The position numbers and the translations under genes are program-made. This document shows, piece after piece, positions 32,296 through 41,159 of a DNA stretch of 64,000 bases (position 1 is the first letter of the stretch; each line of letters starts with the position of its first letter). The stretch is from Mycobacterium sp. 236(2023) (GTDB lineage: Bacteria > Actinomycetota > Actinomycetes > Mycobacteriales > Mycobacteriaceae), in contig NZ_JARSBP010000012.1 in the NCBI RefSeq assembly GCF_029623955.1, forward strand, positions 1 to 64,000. Reading direction: 5' to 3'. The notes beneath the pieces are model-generated. The model saw only the letters and a list, made by a program, of their open reading frames with translations, searched no databases and was not told the DNA's origin.

Positions 32296-32375
32296 CGGCG
32301 CACGGTAACCGCCTGGTGCACCGGAAATGAACCGATGGCGGCTAAATGTGGGCACTCCACAACTTCGTGTTATAG

Positions 32376-32437
32376 ATTCACATGACTGACGCCGATGCGG
32401 CGCCAAAACCCGCCAAAGCTGGCGGATATCTGTGAAT
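32376..32437. promoter_or_regulatory. nested inverted repeats upstream of the sugar operon
   Basis: Outer arms ATTCACA (32376-32382) and TGTGAAT (32431-32437) are perfect complements 48 nt apart. Between them CCGCCA (32410-32415) and TGGCGG (32420-32425) form a second perfect repeat with a 4-nt spacer. A TATAGA/TAGATT -10-like element (32371-32378) overlaps the left outer arm. DeoR-type repressors often bind separated sites and loop DNA, so these are candidate operators for the regulator encoded 26 nt downstream. Confidence 0.5.
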
Positions 32438-32462
32438 TTTCAACAGGTGAGGGTCTGGTGGC

Positions 32463-33272
32463 TTGGTGGCCGTTGACGTGAAAACCCGTAGGGACCGGAT
32501 CGAAGCGCGCGTTCGGTCCGCCCGGGAGATCAATTTCGCGGACCTGGCTACGGAGTTCGACGTGTCCGAGATGACGATCCGGCGTGACGTCGAAGCACTC
32601 GAAACGCTCGGCGTGCTCCGGAGGGTGGTGGGCGGCGCAATCGCCGTGCAGGGCAAGGACACCGAGCCGTCGTTCGCGACCCGGATGGCCGACGCCGCCC
32701 AGGAGAAGATCCACATCGCCGACGTCGTCGCCGACCTGATCGGCCGGAACGAGACGCTGATCCTCGACTCCGGGAGCACCGCCCTGGCCGTTGCCAACTC
32801 TCTGAAGGGGCGCGGTCTGGGCCTGACGGTCGTGACGCCGAGCGTCCTCGCTGCGCTGGCGCTGGTGGACGAACCCGACACCACCGTCGTGCTCACCGGA
32901 GGCGAGTTGCGGTCCGGCGAGCTGAGCCTCATCGGGCCCAGCGCCGAGGACACTCTCGCCAACTACAACTGCGACACCTACGTCATGGGTGTGGCGGGCA
33001 TCGACAGTGAACGTGGGATCTCCGACTATCACCAGGCCGAAAGCCGGGTCAAGCGCGCGGCCAGCCGTCGCGCAGACCGGGTCATCGTCGCCGCCGACAA
33101 GAGCAAGCTCGGCAGGGTCACGTTCGTCAGCATCTCCGCGCTGTCGCAGATCCAGACGATCGTCAGCGACGGCGAACCCGACCATCCCGCGCTGGTGGCT
33201 GCCCGCGGCATGGGAGTCGAGGTCATCTGCGTTGCCGGACAGAATGATTCGGCCGAGGTGAGCGCACTGTGA
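32463..33272 (+). CDS. DeoR-family sugar operon repressor
   Basis: 269 aa. HTH near 24-46 (NFADLATEFDVSEMTIRRDVEALE), then wing VLRRVVGGAIAV. The C-terminal DeoRC phosphosugar-sensing domain starts KIHIADVVADLIGRNETLILDSGSTA and includes TVVLTGGELRSGELSLIGP and KSKLGRVTFVSIS. The start is uncertain between TTG 32463, GTG 32466 and GTG 32478. GGTGAGGG upstream fits the first two. The stop overlaps the kinase start by 4 nt. Effector is likely the phosphorylated product of the operon's kinase. Confidence 0.9.
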   Translation: MVAVDVKTRRDRIEARVRSAREINFADLATEFDVSEMTIRRDVEALETLGVLRRVVGGAIAVQGKDTEPSFATRMADAAQEKIHIADVVADLIGRNETLILDSGSTALAVANSLKGRGLGLTVVTPSVLAALALVDEPDTTVVLTGGELRSGELSLIGPSAEDTLANYNCDTYVMGVAGIDSERGISDYHQAESRVKRAASRRADRVIVAADKSKLGRVTFVSISALSQIQTIVSDGEPDHPALVAARGMGVEVICVAGQNDSAEVSAL

Positions 33273-34768
33273 CTTCTCACACGAGCGGGAGCTTCTACAC
33301 CGTCGGCATCGACATCGGCACCACGGGCACCAAGACGGTGCTGCTCGACACCGCGGGCGGGATCGTCGCGACCGCGTCACGGGAAACCACGTTGCACTCC
33401 CCCGCCCCCGGCTTCGCCGAGGCCGACACAGCGCAGTGGTACCGCAACGTCGTCGAGTCCATCCGGGAAGTGTTGTCGCACAGCGCAGTCGCACCCGAGC
33501 AGATCGGCGCCGTCGCCACCTCGGGCATGGTGCCCGCCGTCATCCCGGTCGACGACACCGGAAACCCGCTGCGGCGCGCCATCCTTCAGAATGACGCCAG
33601 GGCGCACCGCGAGGTCGCCGATCTCGCGGCGAAATTGTCGGAAACCGATCTGGTGACGCTGACCGGATCCGCGATGACCCAGCAGTCCGTCGCGCCGACC
33701 ATGGTGTGGCTACGCGACCACGAACCCGACGTGTACAGGCGCACCGCCCATTGGGTCGGTTCTTACGACTGGGTGCTGTCGGCGCTCGGCGCCCCGGTAC
33801 ACGTGGAGCAGAACTGGGCATTGGAGTCAGGCCTGTTCACCGTCGACGGCGACGTCGCCGAGGCCGTGCTGGTCGCCGCGGAACTCGACCCGAGGGCACT
33901 GGCGCCCGTCCATCGTCCGGGTACTCACCTCGGCGAGCTCAGCGCGGCCGCCGCTGAGGCCACCGGCTTGCGGGCCGGCACCGCGCTCGTCGTCGGCGGT
34001 GCCGACCACGTGCTGTCCGCCTACGCCGCGGGAGTCAACAATCCCGGCGATGCCCTCGTCAAACTCGGTGGGGCGGGCGACATCCTGGTCGCCAGCGACA
34101 CCCCGGTCACCGACGCCCGGTTGTACCTGGACGCCCATCCGGTGCCCGGACACTGGCTGCCGAACGGATGCATGGCCACCAGCGGCAGTCTGATCCGCTG
34201 GTTCCAGGCCCTCGTCGGGGGCGCTGATCTGACGGCGCTCGACGACGAGGCAGCCTCGCGGCCTCCTGCCGAGATCTTCTGTCTGCCGTACTTTCTCGGC
34301 GAGAAGAGCCCGATCCACGATCCGGATCTGCGTGGGGTCTTCGCGGGAATGCATCTCGGACACACCCGTGCCGACATGTACCGCTCCGTGCTTGAGGCCA
34401 TCGCGTTCGGGTTCCGGCACCACGTCGATGTCTTCGGACAGATCGGCATCCCGTTCGAGCGCGTCATGATCACCAACGGCGGCTCGAAATCGACTCTGTG
34501 GAAGCAGATCCACGCCGATGTCCTCGGTACCGAGATGCATCCGGTCAGCGGCCATCCGGGGGCATCCCTCGGCGCCGCAGTGATCGCCGCCATCGGCATC
34601 GGGGCGCTCGACGACTGGTCCGACGCCGCCCGTTTCGTCACCCTCGACGAGCCCTTCACCCCGGATCCCGACCGTGTCGACGCCTATGACCTCGCCTATG
34701 CGACATGGCGCGAACTCGGCATCGCCATGACCCCGATCTCCCACACCATCGCCCGCACCACCCGATGA
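33269..34768 (+). CDS. FGGY-family carbohydrate kinase
   Basis: 499 aa actin-fold sugar kinase. N-terminal phosphate motif GIDIGTTGTKTVLLDTAG. A mid-protein adenosine-site pattern is VVGGADHVLSAYAAGVNNPGDALVKLGGAGD. The FGGY second signature region is MYRSVLEAIAFGFRHHVDVF with MITNGGSKSTLWKQIHADVLG. GTG start in the overlap GTGA with deoR. Resembles xylulokinase/ribulokinase-like and polyol kinases. The sugar is not deducible. Phosphorylates the solute imported by the ABC transporter that follows, and the product probably induces DeoR. Confidence 0.9.
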   Translation: MTSHTSGSFYTVGIDIGTTGTKTVLLDTAGGIVATASRETTLHSPAPGFAEADTAQWYRNVVESIREVLSHSAVAPEQIGAVATSGMVPAVIPVDDTGNPLRRAILQNDARAHREVADLAAKLSETDLVTLTGSAMTQQSVAPTMVWLRDHEPDVYRRTAHWVGSYDWVLSALGAPVHVEQNWALESGLFTVDGDVAEAVLVAAELDPRALAPVHRPGTHLGELSAAAAEATGLRAGTALVVGGADHVLSAYAAGVNNPGDALVKLGGAGDILVASDTPVTDARLYLDAHPVPGHWLPNGCMATSGSLIRWFQALVGGADLTALDDEAASRPPAEIFCLPYFLGEKSPIHDPDLRGVFAGMHLGHTRADMYRSVLEAIAFGFRHHVDVFGQIGIPFERVMITNGGSKSTLWKQIHADVLGTEMHPVSGHPGASLGAAVIAAIGIGALDDWSDAARFVTLDEPFTPDPDRVDAYDLAYATWRELGIAMTPISHTIARTTR

Positions 34769-34784
34769 AAGGAACACTCGCCCC

Positions 34785-36107
34785 ATGAGATTCGCCAAAA
34801 ACCCCACATCAGCGCGGCGAGGACGCGTCCGCGCCGCGCTTGTCGCCGCCGTCGCCGTCCCCGCCCTCCTGTTGTCCGCATGTGCCGGCTCCGGCGGTCC
34901 CGAGCAGGCCGAGGCCACCGGAACCGGTGAGGTGTCCGCCGACGTGTCGGGCACCGTGCGGATCCTGATGGAGAACGTGCCGGACACCGACATCGTCAAG
35001 TCGATGGTCGCCGACTTCAACAAGGAGTACCCCGGCGTCCAGATCGACATCGAATCGCTGACCTTCGATCAGATGCGTGACAAGCTGGTGTCGTCATTCC
35101 AGTCGTCCTCACCCACCTACGACCTGATCGTCGCCGACAACCCGTGGATGGTGGACTTCGCCAACGCCAAGTTCCTCCAGCCCCTCGACGCGCGCATCGA
35201 CAGCACGCCGGACTACGACGCCGCCGACTTCTTCAAGCCGCTGACCGACATCACCACTGTCGATGGCGCCCGCTACGGTGTGCCGTTCTACAACTACGCG
35301 CTCGGATACCTCTACAACACCGACGATCTCGCAGCGGCCAACCAGCAGGTGCCCACCACACTCGACGAGTTGGTCGCCACCAGCAAGGCGCTCAAGTCCG
35401 GCGACCGGGCCGGCATCGCGATGCAGCCACAGCGCGGCTACAAGATCTTCGAGGAGTGGGGCAACTGGCTTTTCGCGGCCGGCGGTTCGATCTATGACGC
35501 CGACGGCAACATCACGCTGAACACGCCTGAGGCCAAGCGCGCACTCGAGGCCTACATCGACACCTACAACACCGCCGCACCCGCCAACAGCCTGAACTGG
35601 AGCATGGACGAGGCTCAGCGGTCGGTGTCGGCGAACCAGGCCGCGTCGATGATCAACTACAACTGGCAGCTGCCGGCGCTCAACGAGCCGGGTTCGGGCC
35701 CCGCAGCAGGCAAGATCAAGCTCGCGACCATCCCCGGCGGCAAGCAGGTACTGGGCTCGTGGAGCTGGGCTATCCCGAGCAACTCCGCCACGCCGGATGC
35801 CGCGTGGGCGTTCGTCTCGTGGATCACCGCCAAGCCCAATGATGTTGTGCGTACCGAGAAGGGCGGCGCCGCGATCCGGCAGAGCACGCTGCAGGATCCG
35901 GCTGTCCTGCAGGGCCAGTTCGGCGAGGAGTACTACAAGACCGTCGAGCAGCTACTCGACAACGCCGCGCCACTGAGCCAGGGCCCCAGCGGCGAAGAGA
36001 TGATCCAGGCCGTCGGCACCGAGCTCAACGAAGCCGTCGCCGGCACCAAGAGCGTCGACGACGCACTCGCTGCCGCTCAGGCCGAAGCGGAGAAGATCCA
36101 GGGCTAG
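34785..36107 (+). CDS. ABC sugar transporter, lipoprotein solute-binding protein
   Basis: 440 aa extracytoplasmic family 1 binding protein. Signal peptide with twin basic start and lipobox LLLSACAG (lipid-modified C33). Mature part: VRILMENVPDTDIVKSMVADFNKEYPGVQIDIE and SSPTYDLIVADNPWMVDFANAKFLQPLD, with PFYNYALGYLYNTDDLAA, typical of this family, and a C-terminal W-rich cleft (SWSWAIPSNS). A GAAAGGA site lies before ATG. Captures the carbohydrate for the two permeases encoded next. Confidence 0.92.
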   Translation: MRFAKNPTSARRGRVRAALVAAVAVPALLLSACAGSGGPEQAEATGTGEVSADVSGTVRILMENVPDTDIVKSMVADFNKEYPGVQIDIESLTFDQMRDKLVSSFQSSSPTYDLIVADNPWMVDFANAKFLQPLDARIDSTPDYDAADFFKPLTDITTVDGARYGVPFYNYALGYLYNTDDLAAANQQVPTTLDELVATSKALKSGDRAGIAMQPQRGYKIFEEWGNWLFAAGGSIYDADGNITLNTPEAKRALEAYIDTYNTAAPANSLNWSMDEAQRSVSANQAASMINYNWQLPALNEPGSGPAAGKIKLATIPGGKQVLGSWSWAIPSNSATPDAAWAFVSWITAKPNDVVRTEKGGAAIRQSTLQDPAVLQGQFGEEYYKTVEQLLDNAAPLSQGPSGEEMIQAVGTELNEAVAGTKSVDDALAAAQAEAEKIQG

Positions 36108-36158
36108 CCGCCCCCCGATCCGGAAACCGACCACCCCACGAAAGGAGCGAGACCAACT

Positions 36159-37031
36159 ATGAAATCCGGCATGCGATTTCAGCACGGTATGGTCGCCCCC
36201 CTCGTCGCCCTTTTCGTCGGGGTGGTCGGTTTCCCACTGGGATATGCGGCGTACCTGAGCGTCACCGACTACAAGCTCACCGATCGCGGAACCCCGGCGA
36301 TAGTCGGTGCTGACAATTTCGTCGCCACGTTCGAAGACGGGGCGTTCTGGAACGCCTTCGGCACGACGGCGCTCTACGTCGCCATCGCCGTCGGCCTCGA
36401 GCTCGCCGTCGGCCTGGCGATCGCACTGGCTCTCCAAAAGCAGAAGTGGGCGAAGGATCTCACCCGTTCGATGCTGCTGGCCCCGATGTTCATCACGCCC
36501 ATCGCCGTCGGGCTGACGTTCCGGTTTCTGCTCAACGACCAACTCGGCGCGATCCCGGCGATGCTGGACACGATCGGCATCTCCTACGACTTCTTCGGAC
36601 CGGGCAAGGCGCTGTTCACGCTGGCTCTGATCGACGTGTGGCAGTGGACGCCGTTCATGGTCCTACTGCTGCTCGCCGGCCTGGAGTCGATCCCGAAGGA
36701 ACCGCTGGACGCCGCACGCGTCGACGGCGCAGGCGGACTGTATGTCCTACGGCGCGTGACGCTGCCGCTGCTGGCGCCGGTGCTTGTCGTCGCGATCCTG
36801 CTGCGGTCACTCGACGCGATGAAAGTCTTCGAGTACGTCTTCGCGACGACCAGGGGTGGACCCGGCACCGAGACAGAGACGTTGCAGTACTTCATCTATC
36901 AGACCGGGATCCAGTTCTTCCGGCTCGGATCCGCATCGTCGATGGCGTTCGTCGTACTGGTGCTCGTCCTCGCGGTGATCGTCATCGCGTTTCGCCGGAT
37001 GGACAAAGCCCGGGCGGAGGGACAGCGATGA
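36159..37031 (+). CDS. ABC sugar permease (MalF/UgpA type)
   Basis: 290 aa with six predicted transmembrane helices (first about 11-33). The EAA loop is GLESIPKEPLDAARVDGAGGLYVLRRVTLPLLAP, which docks to the ATPase. AAAGGAG site before ATG. Its stop overlaps the second permease in ATGA, as usual for heterodimeric carbohydrate importers. Confidence 0.92.
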   Translation: MKSGMRFQHGMVAPLVALFVGVVGFPLGYAAYLSVTDYKLTDRGTPAIVGADNFVATFEDGAFWNAFGTTALYVAIAVGLELAVGLAIALALQKQKWAKDLTRSMLLAPMFITPIAVGLTFRFLLNDQLGAIPAMLDTIGISYDFFGPGKALFTLALIDVWQWTPFMVLLLLAGLESIPKEPLDAARVDGAGGLYVLRRVTLPLLAPVLVVAILLRSLDAMKVFEYVFATTRGGPGTETETLQYFIYQTGIQFFRLGSASSMAFVVLVLVLAVIVIAFRRMDKARAEGQR

Positions 37032-37843
37032 ACCGGTCCGCTCTCCTCACCGTCCTGCGGTCGGCCCTGCTGTGGGCCGCCGGAATCTCGGTGCTGTTCC
37101 CGATCGTGTGGATCGCGCTGGCGAGCGTGAAAACGCCTGAGCAGCTCAACGATCCGTTCCTGCTGTCGTTCACGCCCGACTTCTCCGCATGGCAGAACGT
37201 GCTCGCCTCGGGGATTCTCGGCGCCGCAGGCCGCAGCGCGGTGGTGGCGCTCGTGACGGTCGGTATCAGCGTCGTGGTCGGCAGCATGGGCGCGTACGCG
37301 ATCGCGCGCTACCGGGCCGGTGGCACACTCACACGGTTCGGCATGCTCGCAGCGCAGGTGCTTCCACCGGCGGTGCTGGTGTTTCCGTTCCTGACGATGG
37401 CGTACGCGCTGCGCCTGACCGACACGCTGGTCCCGGTGATCTTCGCGCATCTGAGTTTCGTTCTGCCCGTGGTGACCTGGTTCCTGATCGGCTTCTTCGA
37501 AGCGGTCCCCCGGTCGCTGGAGGAGCAGGCCCAGGTGGACGGTTTCACGCGGTTCGCCGCGTTCCGCCTCGTGGTGCTGCCCCAGGTACTCCCCGGCATC
37601 GGCGCGGCCGCCATCTTCGGGTTCACGCTGTCCTGGAACGACCTGTTCTATGGACTCATCCTTGCCCCGGGCAAAGCCGCGATCCTGCCGGTGGCCATCG
37701 CAGGGTTCAACACATTCCGCGGGGTGCAGATCGGCTCAATGAGCGCTGCGATCCTCATCGCGGTCGTCCCGGTCGTCATCGCGAGCTTCTTCATCCAGCG
37801 CAAGCTGGTGCAGGGCATCAGCGGTGGCGCGGTGAAGTTCTAG
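37028..37843 (+). CDS. ABC sugar permease (MalG/UgpE type)
   Basis: 271 aa, six transmembrane helices. ATG 37028 overlaps the previous stop. Longer in-frame starts lie inside the first permease and are rejected. EAA loop: AVPRSLEEQAQVDGFTRFAAFRLVVLPQVLPG. C-terminal KLVQGISGGAVKF is a typical CUT1 ending (V.G...GAVKG). Partner of the preceding permease. Confidence 0.92.
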   Translation: MNRSALLTVLRSALLWAAGISVLFPIVWIALASVKTPEQLNDPFLLSFTPDFSAWQNVLASGILGAAGRSAVVALVTVGISVVVGSMGAYAIARYRAGGTLTRFGMLAAQVLPPAVLVFPFLTMAYALRLTDTLVPVIFAHLSFVLPVVTWFLIGFFEAVPRSLEEQAQVDGFTRFAAFRLVVLPQVLPGIGAAAIFGFTLSWNDLFYGLILAPGKAAILPVAIAGFNTFRGVQIGSMSAAILIAVVPVVIASFFIQRKLVQGISGGAVKF

Positions 37844-37852
37844 GGAAGGCAC

Positions 37853-38914
37853 ATGGCGCAAGTCCGTTTCTCCGGCGTCACCAAGGCGTACGGAACCACC
37901 TCTGTCGTCAGCGATCTCGACCTCGAGTTGCCCGACGGCTCGTTCACCGTCCTCGTCGGGCCGTCGGGGTGCGGCAAGTCGACGTCGCTGCGGATGCTGG
38001 CCGGTCTGGAGAGCATCACGTCGGGCACCATCACCATCGGCGACCGCGACGTCACCAATATGGAGCCGCGTGAGCGCGACATCGCGATGGTGTTCCAGAA
38101 CTACGCCCTGTACCCGCACCTGTCGGTGGCGGAGAACATCGCGTTCCCGCTGCGTGCCACCAAGACCCCGCGGCGCGAGGCGCTGGCCAGAGCCGCCGAG
38201 ATCGGCGAATCCCTGGGATTGGGAAAGCTGTTGGGCCGCAAGCCCAAAGACCTCAGTGGCGGTCAGCAGCAGCGCGTCGCCATCGGCCGCGCCATCATCC
38301 GCGAGCCGTCGGTCTTCCTGTTCGACGAACCGCTGAGCAACCTCGACGCCAAGCTGCGGGTCGAGACGCGCACGGAACTGCTGCAGATCCAGCGGCGCCT
38401 CGGTATCACGTCGGTGTACGTCACCCACGACCAGGAAGAGGCGATGACGCTGTCGGACCGCATGGTCGTCATGCGCGACGGCCGCATCGCTCAGCAGGGC
38501 ACCCCGCAGGAGGTGTACGCCTGTCCCGCAGACACATTCGTGGCGGCCTTCGTCGGCAGCCCGAAGATGAACCTCGTCGACGGCACGCTCTCGGGCACCA
38601 CGTTCACTCACGCGGGCGGCTTCAGCCTGACCGTTGACACCGCTGCCACCGCCGGCCCGGTGACCCTCGGGGTGCGACCGGACGATCTCGTGCCGACGGT
38701 CGCGGGCGGCGACGCGGCCGCGCGGGTGGTCCTCATCGAGCATCTCGGCCCCCGCGCGATCGTCACGATCGACGCCCGCGGCACCGAACTGACCAGTGTG
38801 GTCGAGACCCCGCGACTGGCCGGGATCAGTGAAGGCGCCCCCGTCGATCTCGCCGCCCGCCCTGGAGCCATCCACCTTTTCGACCCCACCACCGGCCGTC
38901 GTGTCGGCGGCTGA
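37853..38914 (+). CDS. ABC sugar importer ATPase (MsiK/UgpC type)
   Basis: 353 aa. P-loop GPSGCGKST, Q-loop VFQNYALYPHLSV, signature LSGGQQQRVAIGRAI, Walker B VFLFDEPLSNLD, switch H in YVTHDQEEAMTL. A C-terminal TOBE regulatory domain (from about 240) follows. Energises the two permeases. It is encoded inside the operon, so the importer does not need a shared MsiK ATPase. Confidence 0.94.
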   Translation: MAQVRFSGVTKAYGTTSVVSDLDLELPDGSFTVLVGPSGCGKSTSLRMLAGLESITSGTITIGDRDVTNMEPRERDIAMVFQNYALYPHLSVAENIAFPLRATKTPRREALARAAEIGESLGLGKLLGRKPKDLSGGQQQRVAIGRAIIREPSVFLFDEPLSNLDAKLRVETRTELLQIQRRLGITSVYVTHDQEEAMTLSDRMVVMRDGRIAQQGTPQEVYACPADTFVAAFVGSPKMNLVDGTLSGTTFTHAGGFSLTVDTAATAGPVTLGVRPDDLVPTVAGGDAAARVVLIEHLGPRAIVTIDARGTELTSVVETPRLAGISEGAPVDLAARPGAIHLFDPTTGRRVGG

Positions 38915-38942
38915 CACAACGAGATAGGAACGAGAAGTACAA

Positions 38943-39713
38943 ATGACGAGAACTGTCGTGGTGACCGGAGCGGGTTCCGGTATCGGACGGGCGATCGCGA
39001 ACACACTCGCACAACGCGATTGGCGGGTGGTGGTGACCGATATCGACGCCGGGGCGGCCGCGGAAGTGGCAGCGGCACTGCCGAATCCGGCTGCCGGCCA
39101 CGAATCTGCGCAGCTGGACGTCACCGCCGTCGTGCCCGCCGCCGACGTGGCTGCCGATGTCGCGGAGCGGTTCGGGTTGGACGCGTGGGTCAGCAACGCA
39201 GGAATCTCGTTCATGCACCGTTTTCTCGATGCCCCGATCGAGCGCTACGACCAGACAATGGACGTCAACCTCAAGGGCGTGTTCGTCTGCGGCCAAGCTG
39301 CCGCGCGGGAAATGGTCCGGGCCGGGAAACCGGGCGCGATCGTGAACACCGCGTCGATGGCGGGCAAGCAGGGTCGCGTGCCCTATCTGTCGGACTATGT
39401 CGCCTCGAAGTTCGGCGTGGTCGGGCTGACCCAGGCCATGGCCTACGAACTCGGCGAGCACAACATCACCGTCAACTGCGTCTGCCCCGGTTTCGTCGAA
39501 ACGCCGATGCAGTCACGGGAATTGGAGTGGGAAGCCACGCTGCGTGGCGCCACGCCCGACGGGGTGCGGGCGATGATGATCGCCGACACCCCGCTCGGGC
39601 GACTGGAGCAGCCCGACGACGTGGCCCGAGCCGTGGCGTTCCTGCTCTCCGACGACGCCCGCTTCATCACCGGTGAGGCCCTTGCCGTCAACGGCGGCGC
39701 CTACATGGACTGA
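38943..39713 (+). CDS. short-chain dehydrogenase of the sugar operon
   Basis: 256 aa classical SDR: VTGAGSGIGRAIA, VVTDIDAGAA (acidic end of strand 2, suggesting NAD), VSNAGISF, NTASMAGKQG, YVASKFGV (YxxxK), and a C-terminal GEALAVNGGAYMD. Probably oxidises or reduces the sugar or polyol before or after phosphorylation. 28 nt after the ATPase gene. Confidence 0.9.
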   Translation: MTRTVVVTGAGSGIGRAIANTLAQRDWRVVVTDIDAGAAAEVAAALPNPAAGHESAQLDVTAVVPAADVAADVAERFGLDAWVSNAGISFMHRFLDAPIERYDQTMDVNLKGVFVCGQAAAREMVRAGKPGAIVNTASMAGKQGRVPYLSDYVASKFGVVGLTQAMAYELGEHNITVNCVCPGFVETPMQSRELEWEATLRGATPDGVRAMMIADTPLGRLEQPDDVARAVAFLLSDDARFITGEALAVNGGAYMD

Positions 39714-39757
39714 CCACGCCCGCACCACGATTCACCTGTTAGAGAAAGGCACCTTCA

Positions 39758-40579
39758 GTGACCACCACCTGGCTCGACGAGGTCTTCAACGTCACGAAGC
39801 CCGTCATCGCCATGCTCCACCTGTCCGCACTGCCGGGCGATCCCGGATTCGACTCCGCGGCCGGCATCGCCGCCGTCGTCAACAGGGCGCGCACCGAACT
39901 CGAAGCGCTGCAGAGCGGCGGCGTCGACGGCGTCATGATCAGCAACGAGTTCAGCCTCCCGTACCTGACGAAAACCGAACCCATCACGGCGATCTCGATG
40001 GCCCGCATCATCGGCGAACTGCTGCCCGACATCTCGGTGCCCTACGGCGTGAACGTGCTGTGGGACGGCCGCGCGTCGATCGACCTCGCGGTCGCCACCG
40101 GCGCGAAGTTCGTGCGCGAGATCTTCACCGGCGTGTACGCCAGCGATTTCGGGCTGTGGAACACCAACGTCGGCGAGGTCGCACGGCACCGCGCCCGCGT
40201 CGGCGGATCCCATGTGAAGCTGCTGTTCAACATCGTCCCGGAGTCCGCGCAGTACCTCGCCGACCGTGACCTCGCGTCGATCACAAGGACGACGGTGTTC
40301 GCGACGCTGCCCGACGCGATCTGCGTCTCGGGTGCCACCGCGGGTGCGCCGACGGACACCGAGGCGCTGCGGATCGTCAAGTCCGCAGCCGGGGACGTTC
40401 CGGTGTTCGTCAACACCGGTGTGCGGGCCGAGAACGTCGCGACGCAGCTCGGCATTGCCGACGGTGCCGTCGTCGGCACCTATTTCAAGAAGGACGGCGT
40501 GTTCGCCAACGCCGCCGAGAAGTCTCGCGTCGAAGAGCTCATGGGAGCCGCCAGGGAGTTCCGCGCCGGCCTCATGTGA
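39758..40579 (+). CDS. BtpA/SgcQ-family TIM-barrel protein
   Basis: 273 aa. GTG start behind GAAAGGC. Recognisable BtpA pattern: VIAMLHLSALPGDPGFDS near the N-terminus, GGVDGVMISNEFSLPYL, VPYGVNVLWDG, VREIFTGVYASDFGLWNTNVGEVARHRA, and near the end VPVFVNTGVRAENV with ADGAVVGTYFKKDG (phosphate-binding loop like other TIM-barrel sugar-phosphate enzymes). BtpA was named for photosystem I assembly in cyanobacteria, but SgcQ-type members sit in sugar operons and look like aldolase or nucleosidase-type barrels. Here, as the last gene of a kinase/SDR operon, it may split or isomerise the phosphorylated sugar. Activity unknown. Confidence 0.82.
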   Translation: MTTTWLDEVFNVTKPVIAMLHLSALPGDPGFDSAAGIAAVVNRARTELEALQSGGVDGVMISNEFSLPYLTKTEPITAISMARIIGELLPDISVPYGVNVLWDGRASIDLAVATGAKFVREIFTGVYASDFGLWNTNVGEVARHRARVGGSHVKLLFNIVPESAQYLADRDLASITRTTVFATLPDAICVSGATAGAPTDTEALRIVKSAAGDVPVFVNTGVRAENVATQLGIADGAVVGTYFKKDGVFANAAEKSRVEELMGAAREFRAGLM

Positions 40580-41062
40580 TCACGGCTCGTCGCGGTTCCG
40601 CCTGATCAGCTTCACCCCCAGCTCCTCAGGCGGAACCGGATGGCCGTCGGCACAGACGATCTCGACGCTCGCCTCGGCTCCGCAGCCCAGGTGGGTCATC
40701 CGCAACGAGGTGTCGTCGAGGTGCTTGCGACCCCATTCGAACATCGACCACACGACCGGCATGAACTCCGTCCCCGCTTCGGTGAGCACGTATTCATCGC
40801 GGACGCGCTGGCCCGGCTCCTGGTACGGCTGTTTGGTGAGCAGGCCGGCGTCGACGAGCTCCGAGAGCCGCGCCGACGTCGCCGCTTTGGTGATGCCGAC
40901 GCGCCGCGCGAAGTCGTCGAACCGGGTGGTGCCGTAGTAGGCCTCACGCATGATCAGCATCGCCGATTTGGTGCCGACGAGCGCCATCGTCTTCTCGATC
41001 GGGCAGCGGCCGACGGCTGACCACTTCGTGCGATCGGCGAGCACGCCTTGCAGGACTGTCAT
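40580..41062 (-). CDS. HxlR-family transcriptional regulator
   Basis: 160 aa from ATG 41062, placed 8 nt after GGAG. GTG 41071 and ATG 41068 are too close to that site. HxlR domain: WSAVGRCPIEKTMALVGTKSAMLIMREAYYGTTRFDDFARRVGITKAATSARLSELVDAGLL, then wing RDEYVLTEAG. The C-terminal extension (about 110-160) has paired cysteines (HLGCGAEASVEIVCADG), possibly metal- or redox-sensitive. It is divergent from the thiolase gene, with a palindrome in between, so it likely regulates itself and the thiolase. Confidence 0.88.
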   Translation of the reverse strand: MTVLQGVLADRTKWSAVGRCPIEKTMALVGTKSAMLIMREAYYGTTRFDDFARRVGITKAATSARLSELVDAGLLTKQPYQEPGQRVRDEYVLTEAGTEFMPVVWSMFEWGRKHLDDTSLRMTHLGCGAEASVEIVCADGHPVPPEELGVKLIRRNRDEP

Positions 41063-41099
41063 GTACATCACTCCACGGCTGGGTTGTTCCGACTAAACC

Positions 41100-41114
41100 T
41101 AGGTGTTACATCTA
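41100..41114. promoter_or_regulatory. putative HxlR operator
   Basis: TAGGTGT (41100-41106), T, ACATCTA (41108-41114): an imperfect palindrome (6 of 7 pairs) in the divergent HxlR/thiolase promoter region. AAGTATA just to its right resembles a -10 for the thiolase gene, so binding would block it. Confidence 0.45.
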
Positions 41115-41159
41115 AGTATAGAGAGCAGTACTCAGCGCCGAGTCGCCTAGGAGAAGAAC

